From a bacterium 210917-SL.2.15 (GTDB lineage Bacteria > Bacillota > Clostridia > Oscillospirales > Oscillospiraceae): 56,593 bases of DNA. The stretch lies in assembly GCA_020555605.1 (NCBI GenBank), contig JAJCJC010000017.1:1-56593 (forward strand), read 5' to 3'. Positions within the stretch are counted from its first letter, which is position 1; each line of letters opens with the position of its first letter. Both the position numbers and the translations under genes were made by a program. The notes under the pieces were generated by a model. The model saw nothing but the letters and a program-made list of their open reading frames with translations, did not search any database and was not told the origin of the DNA. Shown in pieces: positions 16,702 through 25,686 of the stretch.

Positions 16702-17223
16702 ATGATTGTTCTTACAGAGCAGATAGAGATTCCGGCTTCCTATGAAAAATTAAAGGCATGGACTGCTAACTTTGAGGAAGAGTTTGTGAAATGGAGTCCC
16801 TACCACATCGAATGCAATCTCTATAACGGAAACTATAACGCAGGAAGCAAGATCCGCTTCCGCGAGATCGTCATGGGGCTGGACTACGATGTGACCGGCA
16901 CAATTACGGAATGCGAACAGGATGAGAACCACTTCCGCATTGTATTCCGGAGCGACAAGAAAACGGCGTTCATCACCTTTGAAGGGAAAAGAACCAAAAC
17001 AGGATGCCATTTCTCTCACACCGAGGCTTTCGGCATGACCACGCCGGTAATTGGGGCGATCATGAATTTCCTGATCTTCAAGGTGTTTTTCAGGAAAAAG
17101 GCAAACTGGCAGCTTATCCGGGATGATATGATTCTGGATAACAGGTATTTATATGACATTCTGACCGAAGGAAAATACCCGGAAAGAATCCCGCTGGACA
17201 AACTGCTGACCGGCGCGAAGTAA
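16702..17223 (+). CDS. SRPBCC-family (START-like) protein
   Basis: The 173-residue protein looks like the SRPBCC hydrophobic-ligand-binding fold: an N-terminal beta strand with a conserved tryptophan ([19 protein letters not shown]), a central run of beta strands, and a long C-terminal helix. The C-terminal segment FLIFKVFF is hydrophobic. AGGAG is 9 nt upstream of the ATG. The ligand is unknown. Confidence 0.65.
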   Translation: MIVLTEQIEIPASYEKLKAWTANFEEEFVKWSPYHIECNLYNGNYNAGSKIRFREIVMGLDYDVTGTITECEQDENHFRIVFRSDKKTAFITFEGKRTKTGCHFSHTEAFGMTTPVIGAIMNFLIFKVFFRKKANWQLIRDDMILDNRYLYDILTEGKYPERIPLDKLLTGAK

Positions 17224-17243
17224 CCGAATGGGAGGGCTTGATC

Positions 17244-18290
17244 ATGCCGCTTCAAATCGTCAGAAATGACATCACAAAAATGAAGGTGGACGCCATCGTC
17301 AACGCTGCCAACGAGTCGCTGCTGGGTGGCGGCGGTGTGGACGGCTGCATTCATCGTGCCGCAGGACCGGAGCTGCTGGCAGAATGTGAAACGCTCCACG
17401 GCTGCGAAACCGGGAGCGCAAAAATCACGAAGGGCTATCGTCTGCCCTGCAAATATATCATTCACGCAGTCGGTCCGCGCTGGTATGACGGGCGGCATGG
17501 TGAGCGCGAACTGCTGATCTCCTGCTATCGGACATCGCTCATGCTGGCGAAGGAATACGGATGTGAATCGGTTGCGTTCCCGCTGATTTCCTCTGGCATC
17601 TTTGGCTATCCGAAGGATCAGGCTCTCAAAGTAGCGATTGACACCATTAGCAGTTTCCTCCTTGAAAACGAAATGACGGTGTACATCGTCATTTTCGACC
17701 GCAAAGCCTATCAGATCAGCGGCAAGCTGTTTGCCGACATTGCAGCGTACATAGACGACCGCTATGTGGATGAGCATACCGATCCTCGTTCTGAGCGGCT
17801 GCGCAGAATGAGTGCCTTCCGGATGGAAGAGCCGATGCCTTGCGAGTCATCCGTCTGCGATGAAGATGCAATCGAACAGCTCATCCCTCCTGTCTCTGTG
17901 GCGGCTGCTCCTAAAAAGGCGGCAACTCTCGACGATGCACTGGAACAGATCGATGAGAGCTTTTCCGAGATGCTGCTGCGGAAGATTGACGAACGCGGCA
18001 TGACGGACGCACAGTGCTACAAGAAGGCGAACATTGACCGGAAACTCTTCTCGAAGATCCGCTCGGACAAGTCCTACAAGCCTTCCAAGCCCACAGTCAT
18101 TGCGTTTTCCATTGCCCTTGAGCTGCCCCTTGCGGAAATGAAGGATATGCTCATGAAGGCTGGTTTTGCACTCTCCCACTCCAACAAGTTTGACATCATC
18201 GTGGAGTATTTCGTGGAGCATGGGAACTATAACGTCTTTGAGATCAACGAGGCTCTGTTTGCCTTTGACCAGAGCTTGATAGGAGCATAA
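17244..18290 (+). CDS. Macro-domain protein with C-terminal HTH-like domain
   Basis: Residues 1-175 form a macro domain, which binds or hydrolyses ADP-ribose: the N-terminal block has [19 protein letters not shown] and the later loop has [12 protein letters not shown] linker follows. The C-terminal 100 residues ([17 protein letters not shown] and the [18 protein letters not shown] part) look like an XRE-like helix-turn-helix conserved in Firmicute macro proteins. ATG 17244 is chosen since GGGAGG lies 8 nt before it. It could act as an O-acetyl-ADP-ribose deacetylase or an ADP-ribose sensor; the DNA-binding role of the tail is inference. Confidence 0.85.
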   Translation: MPLQIVRNDITKMKVDAIVNAANESLLGGGGVDGCIHRAAGPELLAECETLHGCETGSAKITKGYRLPCKYIIHAVGPRWYDGRHGERELLISCYRTSLMLAKEYGCESVAFPLISSGIFGYPKDQALKVAIDTISSFLLENEMTVYIVIFDRKAYQISGKLFADIAAYIDDRYVDEHTDPRSERLRRMSAFRMEEPMPCESSVCDEDAIEQLIPPVSVAAAPKKAATLDDALEQIDESFSEMLLRKIDERGMTDAQCYKKANIDRKLFSKIRSDKSYKPSKPTVIAFSIALELPLAEMKDMLMKAGFALSHSNKFDIIVEYFVEHGNYNVFEINEALFAFDQSLIGA

Positions 18291-18295
18291 GGCTT

Positions 18296-19828
18296 ATGGA
18301 TAAAGTATTTCAGAAATTTTTGCGGAGTGGTATTGACCTTTCGCCCGTAGGGGTGGAGCGTCGTGAAGATAATAACCCCTACTTTTGCACGCCCAAAGGT
18401 GCATCTATTTTTGGCTGGGCGGGTGTGGATGGCATCCACTTCTGCTTTGTTCGAGGCTTTGGCGGCGTGGTTTTTTCCGTTAGTCCCATGAACTCGGCTC
18501 CTGATTATGTTCATCCGTTGGCAAACAATTTTGAAGACTTTTTGAGGCTGCTCCTTGCTTGCAGTGATTCGGCAGCGTTGGAACAGGCGTGGATGTTGGA
18601 TAAGTCCCAATTTGAAGCCTTTTTGCGGGATAACCCTCCAACGCAGGATCAGCAAAGAACGCTATTAGAGCTTGCCGAGAAAATGAAATTGACGCCTATG
18701 GAACAGCCGTGGGCATACATCAAAAAACTGCAAGCATCTTTTGATTACAGCAAGATCAAGTACACCGAGGACTATTATGATGTTGATATGAACCCGGAAG
18801 CAGAACTGACCATGCCTGAGTGGAAGGTCTACTTTGAGGGAAACTTCTGGGGACATTCGGGAAAAGGCCGTGCCGGAACGGAAATCCGGTTGAATAAGCA
18901 ATTTGACTGGGCTGGGCATCATTGGGTTATTCCTGCGGCGTATTCTTGCAGTAAGGGACTCGTCATGGACTTTTGTATGCGCACCCCAGATGAAGACATT
19001 CGTAAGTTCATGACTAAATGGGATTTACACCCCGAAAACGACTCCTGCGAATACTTCACACAGGAGCAGCAAATGCAGATAGATTTAGACAATCCACTTT
19101 GCCTTGACTTTATTCCTCGTTTGGAATTGAACGGGAAAACAATGCTGACCTCCCACGGCTGTTCGGTGGTCTTTAATCCATGTTTGCCGGACAGGATGAT
19201 CAATGAAGCGGAAGCAAAGTGGGCATTAGAACACTATGGTTTGGATACATCCTATGGATGGATGATTTTTCGGGCAGCTTTTCCATGGACAAGCAAACGC
19301 CGTCCTGAAATAAAAGCCCTCTCCCTTACAATGGAACAGCAGTCACGCCGTGTCCCGGGACCGCATTTCAAGACACACGCTCCCGGCGATTCGTTTTCTT
19401 TTTCCCATCCGGTCAGCGGAACAAAATATACATTGACCGTTCAGGAAATGGAGCAGCAAACAATTTCTGAAAAGTTCGTTGGTTCCGACCGGTGGTTCTA
19501 TCCCACGCATTTTACTGCTATGAGCTATACGCTTTCTCCTGAACCGGACAATGATATTTCGATCTGTGATTGCGCTGAGGGAGACAAGCCTTTAGAAATT
19601 GCCTCATGCTCTGACCGCTATGCACCAGAGGCACAAAACGATATTGCTTGTATCGGCATTATCGGCGGAGCGGACGGTCCAATCGCAATCGTGTGTGGAG
19701 GCAGCTCAAAAGAAAAACTCCATGCGGCTTGTTCCTCTCTACACTTTGAGCCGGTGGAGGGTGATATTGAATGGCGTGTCGTATTCAACATTAAAAACTC
19801 TAATGAAATGTCATTAGAGCTAATCTAA
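18296..19828 (+). CDS. Unknown 510-residue protein with an IIGGADGP motif
   Basis: The N-terminal 110 residues (FGWAGVDGIHFCFVRGFGG and the LRLLLACSDSAALEQAW part) resemble the SMI1/KNR4-like layout of immunity proteins, but this is weak. The long middle is a soluble beta-rich region. Near residue 460 lies IGIIGGADGPIAIV, a motif known from the beta subunit of sodium-pumping decarboxylases, yet there is no membrane region here. The family is not recognised. It begins 5 bp after the macro-domain gene, so the two may work together. Confidence 0.55.
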   Translation: MDKVFQKFLRSGIDLSPVGVERREDNNPYFCTPKGASIFGWAGVDGIHFCFVRGFGGVVFSVSPMNSAPDYVHPLANNFEDFLRLLLACSDSAALEQAWMLDKSQFEAFLRDNPPTQDQQRTLLELAEKMKLTPMEQPWAYIKKLQASFDYSKIKYTEDYYDVDMNPEAELTMPEWKVYFEGNFWGHSGKGRAGTEIRLNKQFDWAGHHWVIPAAYSCSKGLVMDFCMRTPDEDIRKFMTKWDLHPENDSCEYFTQEQQMQIDLDNPLCLDFIPRLELNGKTMLTSHGCSVVFNPCLPDRMINEAEAKWALEHYGLDTSYGWMIFRAAFPWTSKRRPEIKALSLTMEQQSRRVPGPHFKTHAPGDSFSFSHPVSGTKYTLTVQEMEQQTISEKFVGSDRWFYPTHFTAMSYTLSPEPDNDISICDCAEGDKPLEIASCSDRYAPEAQNDIACIGIIGGADGPIAIVCGGSSKEKLHAACSSLHFEPVEGDIEWRVVFNIKNSNEMSLELI

Positions 19829-19850
19829 GAAGAAAGCGGAGGCAAAGAAG

Positions 19851-21359
19851 ATGAAGCAACGCACTTACATCGCAATCGACCTGAAATCCTTCTATGCCTC
19901 CGTGGAGTGCAGGGAGCGCGGCTTAGATCCTCTGGACACAAACCTTGTTGTCGCGGACGAAAGCCGGACGGACAAGACCATCTGCCTTGCCGTCACGCCC
20001 TCCCTCAAGAGCTACGGCATCTCCGGACGCGGGCGGCTGTTTGAAGTCAAGCAGCGGGTGAAGGAAGCGAATGTCGGACGGCAGCACGACGCACCGGGAC
20101 ACAGACTGGACGGCACATCGCACTTCTTCTCGGAGCTGCAAGCAAACCCGTCTCTGGCGATTGACTTCATCATCGCGCCGCCTCGGATGGCGTACTACAT
20201 GGAGTACAGCACCCGCATCTATCAGGTCTATCTCAAGTACATTGCGCCGGAGGACATCGTAGTCTACTCCATCGACGAGGTGTTCATGGACGTGACGGAC
20301 TACCTGAATACCTACAAGCTCTCGGCACATGACCTCGCCATGAAGATCATCCTCGACGTACTTGAGACAACCGGCATCACAGCAACCGCCGGGATCGGTA
20401 CGAATCTTTTCCTCTGCAAAGTGGCAATGGACATTGTGGCGAAGCACATCCCCGCCGACAAGAACGGCGTCCGCATTGCGGAGCTGGATGAGATGAAGTT
20501 CCGGCGTGAGCTTTGGACGCATCAGCCCCTCACGGACTTCTGGCGCGTAGGTCGAGGCATTGCCAAGAAACTTGAACAGAATGGAATGTTCACCATGGGC
20601 GATGTTGCCCTCTGTTCCGAGCGGAACGAGGACTTGCTTTACAAGCTGTTCGGAAAGAACGCGGAATTGCTCATCGACCATGCGTGGGGCTGGGAGCCTA
20701 CGACCATTGAAGCGATCAAGGCATACCGTCCCAGCTCCAACAGCCTCAGTTCCGGTCAGGTATTGCACTGTCCCTATGAGCCGCAGAAGGCGAAGCTGGT
20801 TGTCCGGGAAATGACGGACTTGCTTGTGCTGGACTTGGTGGACAAGGGGCTTGTCACCGATCAAATGGTTCTCACCGTTGGCTACGATATTGAGAACCTG
20901 ACCGACCCGGCGCGGCGGGCAAGGTATCACGGCGCGGTGGAGAAAGACCCCTACGGTCGAGAGATTCCCAAACAGGCGCACGGCTCTATTAACCTCGACG
21001 GTCACACATCCTCTACCCGCAAAATAATGTGTGCTGTGTCAAAGCTGTTTGACCGGATCGTGGACAAGAATCTGCTTGTCCGCCGTATGTATGTTGTGGC
21101 AAATCACGTCCTGCCGGAAGCGGACGCACCGAAGAAAAATGACGGTGCTGTCCAGCTTGACCTCTTCACTGACTATGCCGCCGAAGAGGAAAAGCGGAAA
21201 GCCGAAGACGCTGCCTTGGAACGGGAGCGAAAAATTCAGAAGGCTGCTCTCGCCATCAAGAAGAAGTACGGAAAGAACGCGATCCTCAAGGCGATGAATC
21301 TTGAAGAAGGCGCAACCGCAAAGGATCGAAATGCTCAGATCGGCGGGCATAAGGCGTGA
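19851..21359 (+). CDS. Y-family DNA polymerase (UmuC/UvrX-like)
   Basis: The 502-residue protein is a translesion polymerase of the ImpB/MucB/SamB family. It has the N-terminal catalytic block IAIDLKSFYASVE (residues 6-18) with the first metal aspartate, the second catalytic block YSIDEVFMDV with aspartate-glutamate (near 143), a helix-hairpin-helix-like thumb region and a little-finger region. The C-terminus is coiled and charged. A YolD-like gene lies two genes on, the usual partner in Firmicute mobile elements, so mutagenic repair is the likely role. No LexA-type GAAC/GTTC dyad was seen upstream. Confidence 0.93.
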   Translation: MKQRTYIAIDLKSFYASVECRERGLDPLDTNLVVADESRTDKTICLAVTPSLKSYGISGRGRLFEVKQRVKEANVGRQHDAPGHRLDGTSHFFSELQANPSLAIDFIIAPPRMAYYMEYSTRIYQVYLKYIAPEDIVVYSIDEVFMDVTDYLNTYKLSAHDLAMKIILDVLETTGITATAGIGTNLFLCKVAMDIVAKHIPADKNGVRIAELDEMKFRRELWTHQPLTDFWRVGRGIAKKLEQNGMFTMGDVALCSERNEDLLYKLFGKNAELLIDHAWGWEPTTIEAIKAYRPSSNSLSSGQVLHCPYEPQKAKLVVREMTDLLVLDLVDKGLVTDQMVLTVGYDIENLTDPARRARYHGAVEKDPYGREIPKQAHGSINLDGHTSSTRKIMCAVSKLFDRIVDKNLLVRRMYVVANHVLPEADAPKKNDGAVQLDLFTDYAAEEEKRKAEDAALERERKIQKAALAIKKKYGKNAILKAMNLEEGATAKDRNAQIGGHKA

Positions 21360-21389
21360 ACAGCAATTCAATTTCAAGGAGAAAATATT

Positions 21390-21908
21390 TTGAGAACATA
21401 CAAGGATAAAGAGGAATTAAAAGCCGAAATCAGCAAAGGCTTTGAAAAATACATTGCTGAATTTGTTTCTATTCCGGAAGCCCTAAAAGATATAAGAGTA
21501 GCCGAGGTGGACAGAACACCGGCTGAGAATCTTGCTTATCAGATCGGTTGGACAACGCTGCTTCTAAAATGGGAAAATGACGAGAAGCGCGGAGTTGAAG
21601 TGAAAACACCATCAGAACTGTTTAGGTGGAATCAGCTGGGCGATCTATACCAATGGTTCACAGATACATACTCTCATTCATCCTTAGTGGAATTGAAGGA
21701 TCAGTTAAAAGGAAACGTTACTTCTATCCAGACAATGATTGATTCTATGAGTGAAGAAGAGTTATTTCAACCGCACATGAGAAAGTGGGCAGATGATGCT
21801 ACCAAAACAGCGGTATGGGAGGTTTACAAGTTTATTCACGTCAATACCGTTGCTCCCTTTGGAACATTTAGAACGAAGATCAGGAAGTGGAAAAAGGCAA
21901 CGCTGTAA
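21390..21908 (+). CDS. ClbS/DfsB-family four-helix bundle protein
   Basis: The 172-residue helical protein resembles ClbS/DfsB proteins (related to DinB-like bundles), with the conserved N-terminal KEELKAEISKGFEKY, the VDRTPAENLAYQIGWTTLLL block and the C-terminal FIHVNTVAPFGTFRTKIRKW end. ClbS protects producers of colibactin by opening its cyclopropane warhead; here the substrate is unknown. The start is TTG, with AAGGAGA 7 nt before it. It separates the Y-family polymerase from its YolD-like partner. Confidence 0.8.
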   Translation: MRTYKDKEELKAEISKGFEKYIAEFVSIPEALKDIRVAEVDRTPAENLAYQIGWTTLLLKWENDEKRGVEVKTPSELFRWNQLGDLYQWFTDTYSHSSLVELKDQLKGNVTSIQTMIDSMSEEELFQPHMRKWADDATKTAVWEVYKFIHVNTVAPFGTFRTKIRKWKKATL

Positions 21909-21938
21909 CTATTATTTGACTGTAAAAGGAGATGTGGG

Positions 21939-22367
21939 ATGCACATGAAAAGCAAATATGATGAGATTATGGGGCGTCCTCACCACGTCTCCAAGACGCG
22001 ACCACAGATGCCAATGTCAGATCGTGCGGCGCAGTTCGCTCCCTTCGCAGCACTCACCGGCTACGATGCTGCCATCAAAGAAACCGGGCGTCTAACCGAT
22101 GATAAGATCGAGCTTGACGAGGAAGCATTGACTGCATTGGACATGAAGTATCAGCTTCTCATGGACGCCCTTGATGATGCACCGGAAGTCACCATTACCT
22201 ACTTCCAGCCTGATGAGCGGAAGGCTGGCGGCAAATACATAACAGCTACCAGCGCGGTCAAAAAGGTTGATGATTTCGAGCGGCGAATCACCATGCAGGA
22301 CGGCACGAAGATTCCGATGGATGACATTCTAAGTATTGGCGGAGAACTGTTTTCATCGCTGGAATAA
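21939..22367 (+). CDS. YolD-like family protein
   Basis: The 142-residue protein shows the YolD-like pattern: N-terminal MSDRAAQFAPFAALTGY, where conserved PFAAL is diagnostic, and a C-terminal beta domain (ITMQDGTKIPMDDILSIGG). YolD proteins are paired with Y-family polymerases (UvrX/YqjW) in Firmicutes. AGGAG lies 10 nt before the ATG. Its location one gene after the polymerase supports the pair. Confidence 0.88.
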   Translation: MHMKSKYDEIMGRPHHVSKTRPQMPMSDRAAQFAPFAALTGYDAAIKETGRLTDDKIELDEEALTALDMKYQLLMDALDDAPEVTITYFQPDERKAGGKYITATSAVKKVDDFERRITMQDGTKIPMDDILSIGGELFSSLE

Positions 22368-22468
22368 TGTCGCTTGCCATGCGACCAAATGAAGTGAATA
22401 CCGAAGTACAATATGACTGTAAGGTGAGACGCCAAGCAGTCATATTTTTATATACGGAGGTACTGAAC

Positions 22469-23128
22469 ATGAGAAAAAACTTAACGGAGATTGTATTCAT
22501 CCTTGATCGCAGCGGCTCGATGAGCGGGCTGGAAGCAGACACCATCGGAGGCTTCAACTCCATGATTGAAAAGCAGAAAAAAGAGAATGGTGAGGCATTG
22601 ATCTCTACCGTCCTCTTTGACAACGTGAGCGAGGTTATTCATGACCGTGTACCAGTTCAAAAGGTCGAGCCGATGACCGACAGTGACTATTCCGTTCGCG
22701 GCTGCACCGCCCTTCTGGATGCTATCGGCGGAGCAATTCATCACATTGGAAATGTCCATAAGTACGCAAGAATTGAGGATGTGCCTGAACACACGCTGTT
22801 CGTCATCACAACGGATGGCATGGAGAATGCAAGCCGCCGTTATGATAGCGATAAGGTCAAGAAAATGATTGAGCGTCAGAAGGAAAAGTATGGCTGGGAG
22901 TTTTTGTTCCTCGGTGCAAACATCGACGCAGTTGAAACGGCAAGGCATTTCGGAATTGGTGCAGATCGAGCGGTCAACTACCACTCTGACCATGAGGGAA
23001 CGCAGCTCAACTATGAAGTTCTGAGCGAAGCGGTTTCTGCTGTCCGATGCAGCGTACCACTGGGAACGAATTGGAAAAAGCGTATTGATGAGGACTTTAA
23101 TTCCAGAAAGGACGGGAGAAAGCAATGA
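22469..23128 (+). CDS. vWA-domain protein
   Basis: The 219-residue protein is a von Willebrand factor A domain with the MIDAS metal motif DRSGSMSG at residues 13-20, a later threonine (RGCTALLDAI) and an aspartate (ITTDGMEN) completing the site. It has no signal peptide or membrane segment, so it is cytoplasmic. ATG 22469 follows CGGAGG by 8 nt; the frame is open about 100 bp further up without a site. It overlaps the SIMPL gene by 4 bp. Confidence 0.88.
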   Translation: MRKNLTEIVFILDRSGSMSGLEADTIGGFNSMIEKQKKENGEALISTVLFDNVSEVIHDRVPVQKVEPMTDSDYSVRGCTALLDAIGGAIHHIGNVHKYARIEDVPEHTLFVITTDGMENASRRYDSDKVKKMIERQKEKYGWEFLFLGANIDAVETARHFGIGADRAVNYHSDHEGTQLNYEVLSEAVSAVRCSVPLGTNWKKRIDEDFNSRKDGRKQ

Positions 23129-23784
23129 GAACAATCACCGTAAAAGGGACAGGCAATGTCTCCGCAAGACCGGATTACATCATCCTCTCCTTGAACATTG
23201 AAACCTTATCTAAAACCTATGACCGTGCAATGTCGGAAGCTGCCGAGAGAATCGAAAGACTGCAAGGTGCCGCAGTCTGCGTTGGGTATCGCAAAGAAGA
23301 CTTGAAAACCACGAGCTTTGATGTCCAGACAAGGTACGAGAACGTCAAGGATCGGCAAGGAAATTACAAGCGAGAGTTTGTCGGATATGCTTGCAGCTAT
23401 CGCTTGAAACTTGCATTTGACTTTGACAGCAAACAGCTTGCGAAGGTCATTTCTGCGATTGCGGATTGCGGTGCAAAGCCGGAACTCAGTATTGCATTCA
23501 CTGTAAGAAACCCATCAGCGGTCAGCGAAAAGCTGCTGATCAGCGCGACGGAGAATGCCAGAGCGAAGGCGGAGATTCTTTGCAAAGCATCAGGCAGTAC
23601 GCTTGGGCAGCTACTCAATATCGACTACAACTGGGGCGAACTCAATGTGTATTCCAGAACAAGCTATGAGGTCGAAGACTGCATTCAGCCTCTTATGGCG
23701 ATGAGTAAATGCTCCGCGCCAGAGATCGAGCCGGACGATATTGACGTGTCGGACAACGTGGCTTTCACATGGGAAATCCAATGA
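23125..23784 (+). CDS. SIMPL-domain protein (DUF541)
   Basis: The 219-residue protein begins with the SIMPL signature (MRTITVKGTGNVSARPDYI) and shows the family's alternating beta strands and helices. It lacks a signal peptide, unlike many SIMPL proteins of the cell envelope. It overlaps the vWA gene by ATGA, so a two-gene module is likely. It is the last cargo gene before the motif copy at 23806 and the mobilization genes. Confidence 0.85.
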   Translation: MRTITVKGTGNVSARPDYIILSLNIETLSKTYDRAMSEAAERIERLQGAAVCVGYRKEDLKTTSFDVQTRYENVKDRQGNYKREFVGYACSYRLKLAFDFDSKQLAKVISAIADCGAKPELSIAFTVRNPSAVSEKLLISATENARAKAEILCKASGSTLGQLLNIDYNWGELNVYSRTSYEVEDCIQPLMAMSKCSAPEIEPDDIDVSDNVAFTWEIQ

Positions 23785-23805
23785 TTTTTTGACTTTTTTG
23801 AAATC

Positions 23806-23848
23806 CGGTACTCAACAAACGCACTTATTGTGTCCGTTGTAAAGTGAA
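23806..23848 (+). repeat. Two-block conserved motif, copy B
   Basis: CGGTACTCAACAAACG (23806-23821), 9 variable bases and TGTCCGTTGTAAAGTGAA (23831-23848) repeat copy A (6373-6415) in inverted orientation, 17.4 kb apart. T-runs before the first block (23784-23800) recall the T-rich end of the sigma-like gene next to copy A. This copy could mark the 3' flank of a lost sigma-like gene. Confidence 0.75.
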
Positions 23849-23897
23849 GGGACATTTCACGGAGGAATCTTCGGGAAATACGATTTTGGGAGATTAG

Positions 23898-23988
23898 CAA
23901 GCAAATCCGGTGAGTACCCACCGGAGAAAAATCAGTTAAGGAGACCCTGCCCTTAACATCAGATTTTTGCTTGTTGGGATAGTCCCAA
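23898..23988 (+). other. Candidate origin of transfer (oriT)
   Basis: The stretch before MobC holds four clustered dyads: CAAGCAAA (23898-23905) with TTTGCTTG (23966-23973); TCCGGTG (23906-23912) with CACCGGA (23919-23925); GTTAAGG (23935-23941) with CCTTAAC (23951-23957); TTGGGA (23974-23979) with TCCCAA (23983-23988). The sequence GACCCTGCCC between the third pair of arms resembles the CCTG/C nick core of MOBP origins such as RP4. The position beside mobC/mobA and the dyads support oriT. The nick site is not proven. Confidence 0.6.
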
Positions 23989-24020
23989 ACCCTTCTAATC
24001 TTTACGACGGAGGGCGCAGC

Positions 24021-24350
24021 ATGGTACGAAGAACGCGAGACATTCAGAAGAAGATTTGGCTGACACCACAGGAAGAACGAACGATTGCAAAGAAGATGGA
24101 AATGATCGGCACGGAGAACTTCGGTGCGTATGCAAGGAAGATGCTGATCGACGGTTACATCATCGTTGTAGACTACACGGAGCAGAAAAAGCTCGCCGCC
24201 GAAATCAACAAGATCGGCGTGAACATCAATACCGTCTGCCGCAGGATCAACTCGACGGGACGATTCTATCAGGACGATATTGACGAGCTGAAAGAAAAGA
24301 TGGACGCGGTATGGCAGTTACTAAAATCAAAGCAATCCGAGGAACTTTGA
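24021..24350 (+). CDS. mobC: MobC relaxosome accessory protein
   Basis: The 109-residue basic protein has a ribbon-helix-helix-like N-terminus (RRTRDIQKKIWLTPQEE) and the typical MobC block (NFGAYARKMLIDGYIIVVDY, then INKIGVNINTVCRRIN). MobC proteins bind oriT and help the relaxase melt and nick it. ATG 24021 has GGAGGGCG 8 nt upstream; the open frame before it is not preceded by a site. The gene overlaps the relaxase gene by 40 bp. Confidence 0.88.
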   Translation: MVRRTRDIQKKIWLTPQEERTIAKKMEMIGTENFGAYARKMLIDGYIIVVDYTEQKKLAAEINKIGVNINTVCRRINSTGRFYQDDIDELKEKMDAVWQLLKSKQSEEL

Positions 24351-25675
24351 GCAAGGCAATCGCGTACATTCTGAATCCCGAAAAGACAGACGAGAAGCTG
24401 CTGGTCTCGTCCTACGGCTGTGCCAGCGAGACCGCAGCGCGGGAATTTGAATGGACGCGGAAAATAGCCGAGCAAAAAGGGATGAATCCGGTCAGGATCA
24501 TAGCCCGTCATGTGATCCAGTCCTTTGAAATCGGAGAGGTCACACCGGAGCTTGCCCACGAGATCGGCAAGCAGTTTACAGATGAAATCCTCGGAGGAAA
24601 ATATGAGTATGTGCTGACCACTCACATTGACAAAGACCATGTTCATAACCATCTGATTTTCAATGCGGTTGACTTCGTGGACTACCACGCATATAAGAGC
24701 TACAAGCGGATTTACTATGATATGCGCGAGGTCAGCGACCGGCTCTGTAAGGAAAACGGTCTCTCTGTTATCCCTCCCTCTCAGAACAAGGGCATGGACT
24801 ACAAGGAATACACCGAAGCCAAACGCGGTACGAGCTGGAAGCAAAAGCTCAAGCAGACCATCGATCGGCTTGTCATCACAGCCAAGGACTACGATGATTT
24901 TCTGCGGCTCATGCAGGAAGCCGGATATGAAATCAAGACCGGCAAATACATCTCCTTCCGTGCTGAAGGTCAGGAGCGGTTTACCCGGTCTAAAACTATC
25001 GGAGAGAACTACACCGAGGAACGCATCAAGGAGCGGATTGCCGGACGGACGCCCCGAAGAAGCCAGAGACAGACCGTGCCGAATGGCATCTCCCTTATCG
25101 GAGATATTCAGGAGCGGATCAGGCTCATCGACAGCAAGGGCTATGAGTATAAAGCCAAGCTCACAATTCTCAAGGAAGCGGCGCGGACGCTCAACTATCT
25201 CACGGAAAACAACTTGCTCCAATACGCCGATCTTGAAAAGAAGGTCGAGGATGTTCATAGCTCCTATGACCGCACCGGCAAGGAACTGAAAGGCGTCGAA
25301 GCGCGACTGCGGGAAGTCCAACCGCTTATCAAGAACATCTCCAACTACCAGCGCCTCAAGCCCGTGTATGATGCCTTTCAGAGAGCGAAAGACAAGCCGA
25401 GCTTCAAAGCAAAGCACGAAGCCGAGCTTGTGATTTTTGAGGCGGCGCGGAGTACGCTGCTTGCCATGCAGGGCGATGAAAAACTGCCGAGCTTGAAGAC
25501 ACTGCAAGCGGAACAGCAGCGACTTCTTGAAGAGCAACAGCGGCTCTATGATGAACGTGCGAAGCTCAAAAAGGAAGTAAAGCAAATAGAGACGATCAAG
25601 TCTAATGTTGATACATTTCTCGCTTCCTCTGCTGACCATGACCGTGATCATCTGCGCAGCACACAGCGCGAATAA
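24311..25675 (+). CDS. mobA: MobA/VirD2-type relaxase (MOBP)
   Basis: The 454-residue relaxase nicks oriT and stays bound to the 5' end of the transferred strand. The HUH metal motif appears as HIDKDHVHNH (about residues 105-114), and the likely catalytic tyrosine is in AIAYILNPEKT near residue 18. The C-terminal 200 residues are a long coiled coil rich in E, K, Q and R. It is encoded just behind MobC and oriT. Transfer would use the T4SS encoded on the opposite strand. Confidence 0.93.
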   Translation: MAVTKIKAIRGTLSKAIAYILNPEKTDEKLLVSSYGCASETAAREFEWTRKIAEQKGMNPVRIIARHVIQSFEIGEVTPELAHEIGKQFTDEILGGKYEYVLTTHIDKDHVHNHLIFNAVDFVDYHAYKSYKRIYYDMREVSDRLCKENGLSVIPPSQNKGMDYKEYTEAKRGTSWKQKLKQTIDRLVITAKDYDDFLRLMQEAGYEIKTGKYISFRAEGQERFTRSKTIGENYTEERIKERIAGRTPRRSQRQTVPNGISLIGDIQERIRLIDSKGYEYKAKLTILKEAARTLNYLTENNLLQYADLEKKVEDVHSSYDRTGKELKGVEARLREVQPLIKNISNYQRLKPVYDAFQRAKDKPSFKAKHEAELVIFEAARSTLLAMQGDEKLPSLKTLQAEQQRLLEEQQRLYDERAKLKKEVKQIETIKSNVDTFLASSADHDRDHLRSTQRE

Positions 25676-25686
25676 TCTCGTCAAAA

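Noticed and set aside
19780..19850. LexA/SOS box ahead of the Y-family polymerase
   Set aside because: No GAAC-N4-GTTC dyad is visible in this stretch.
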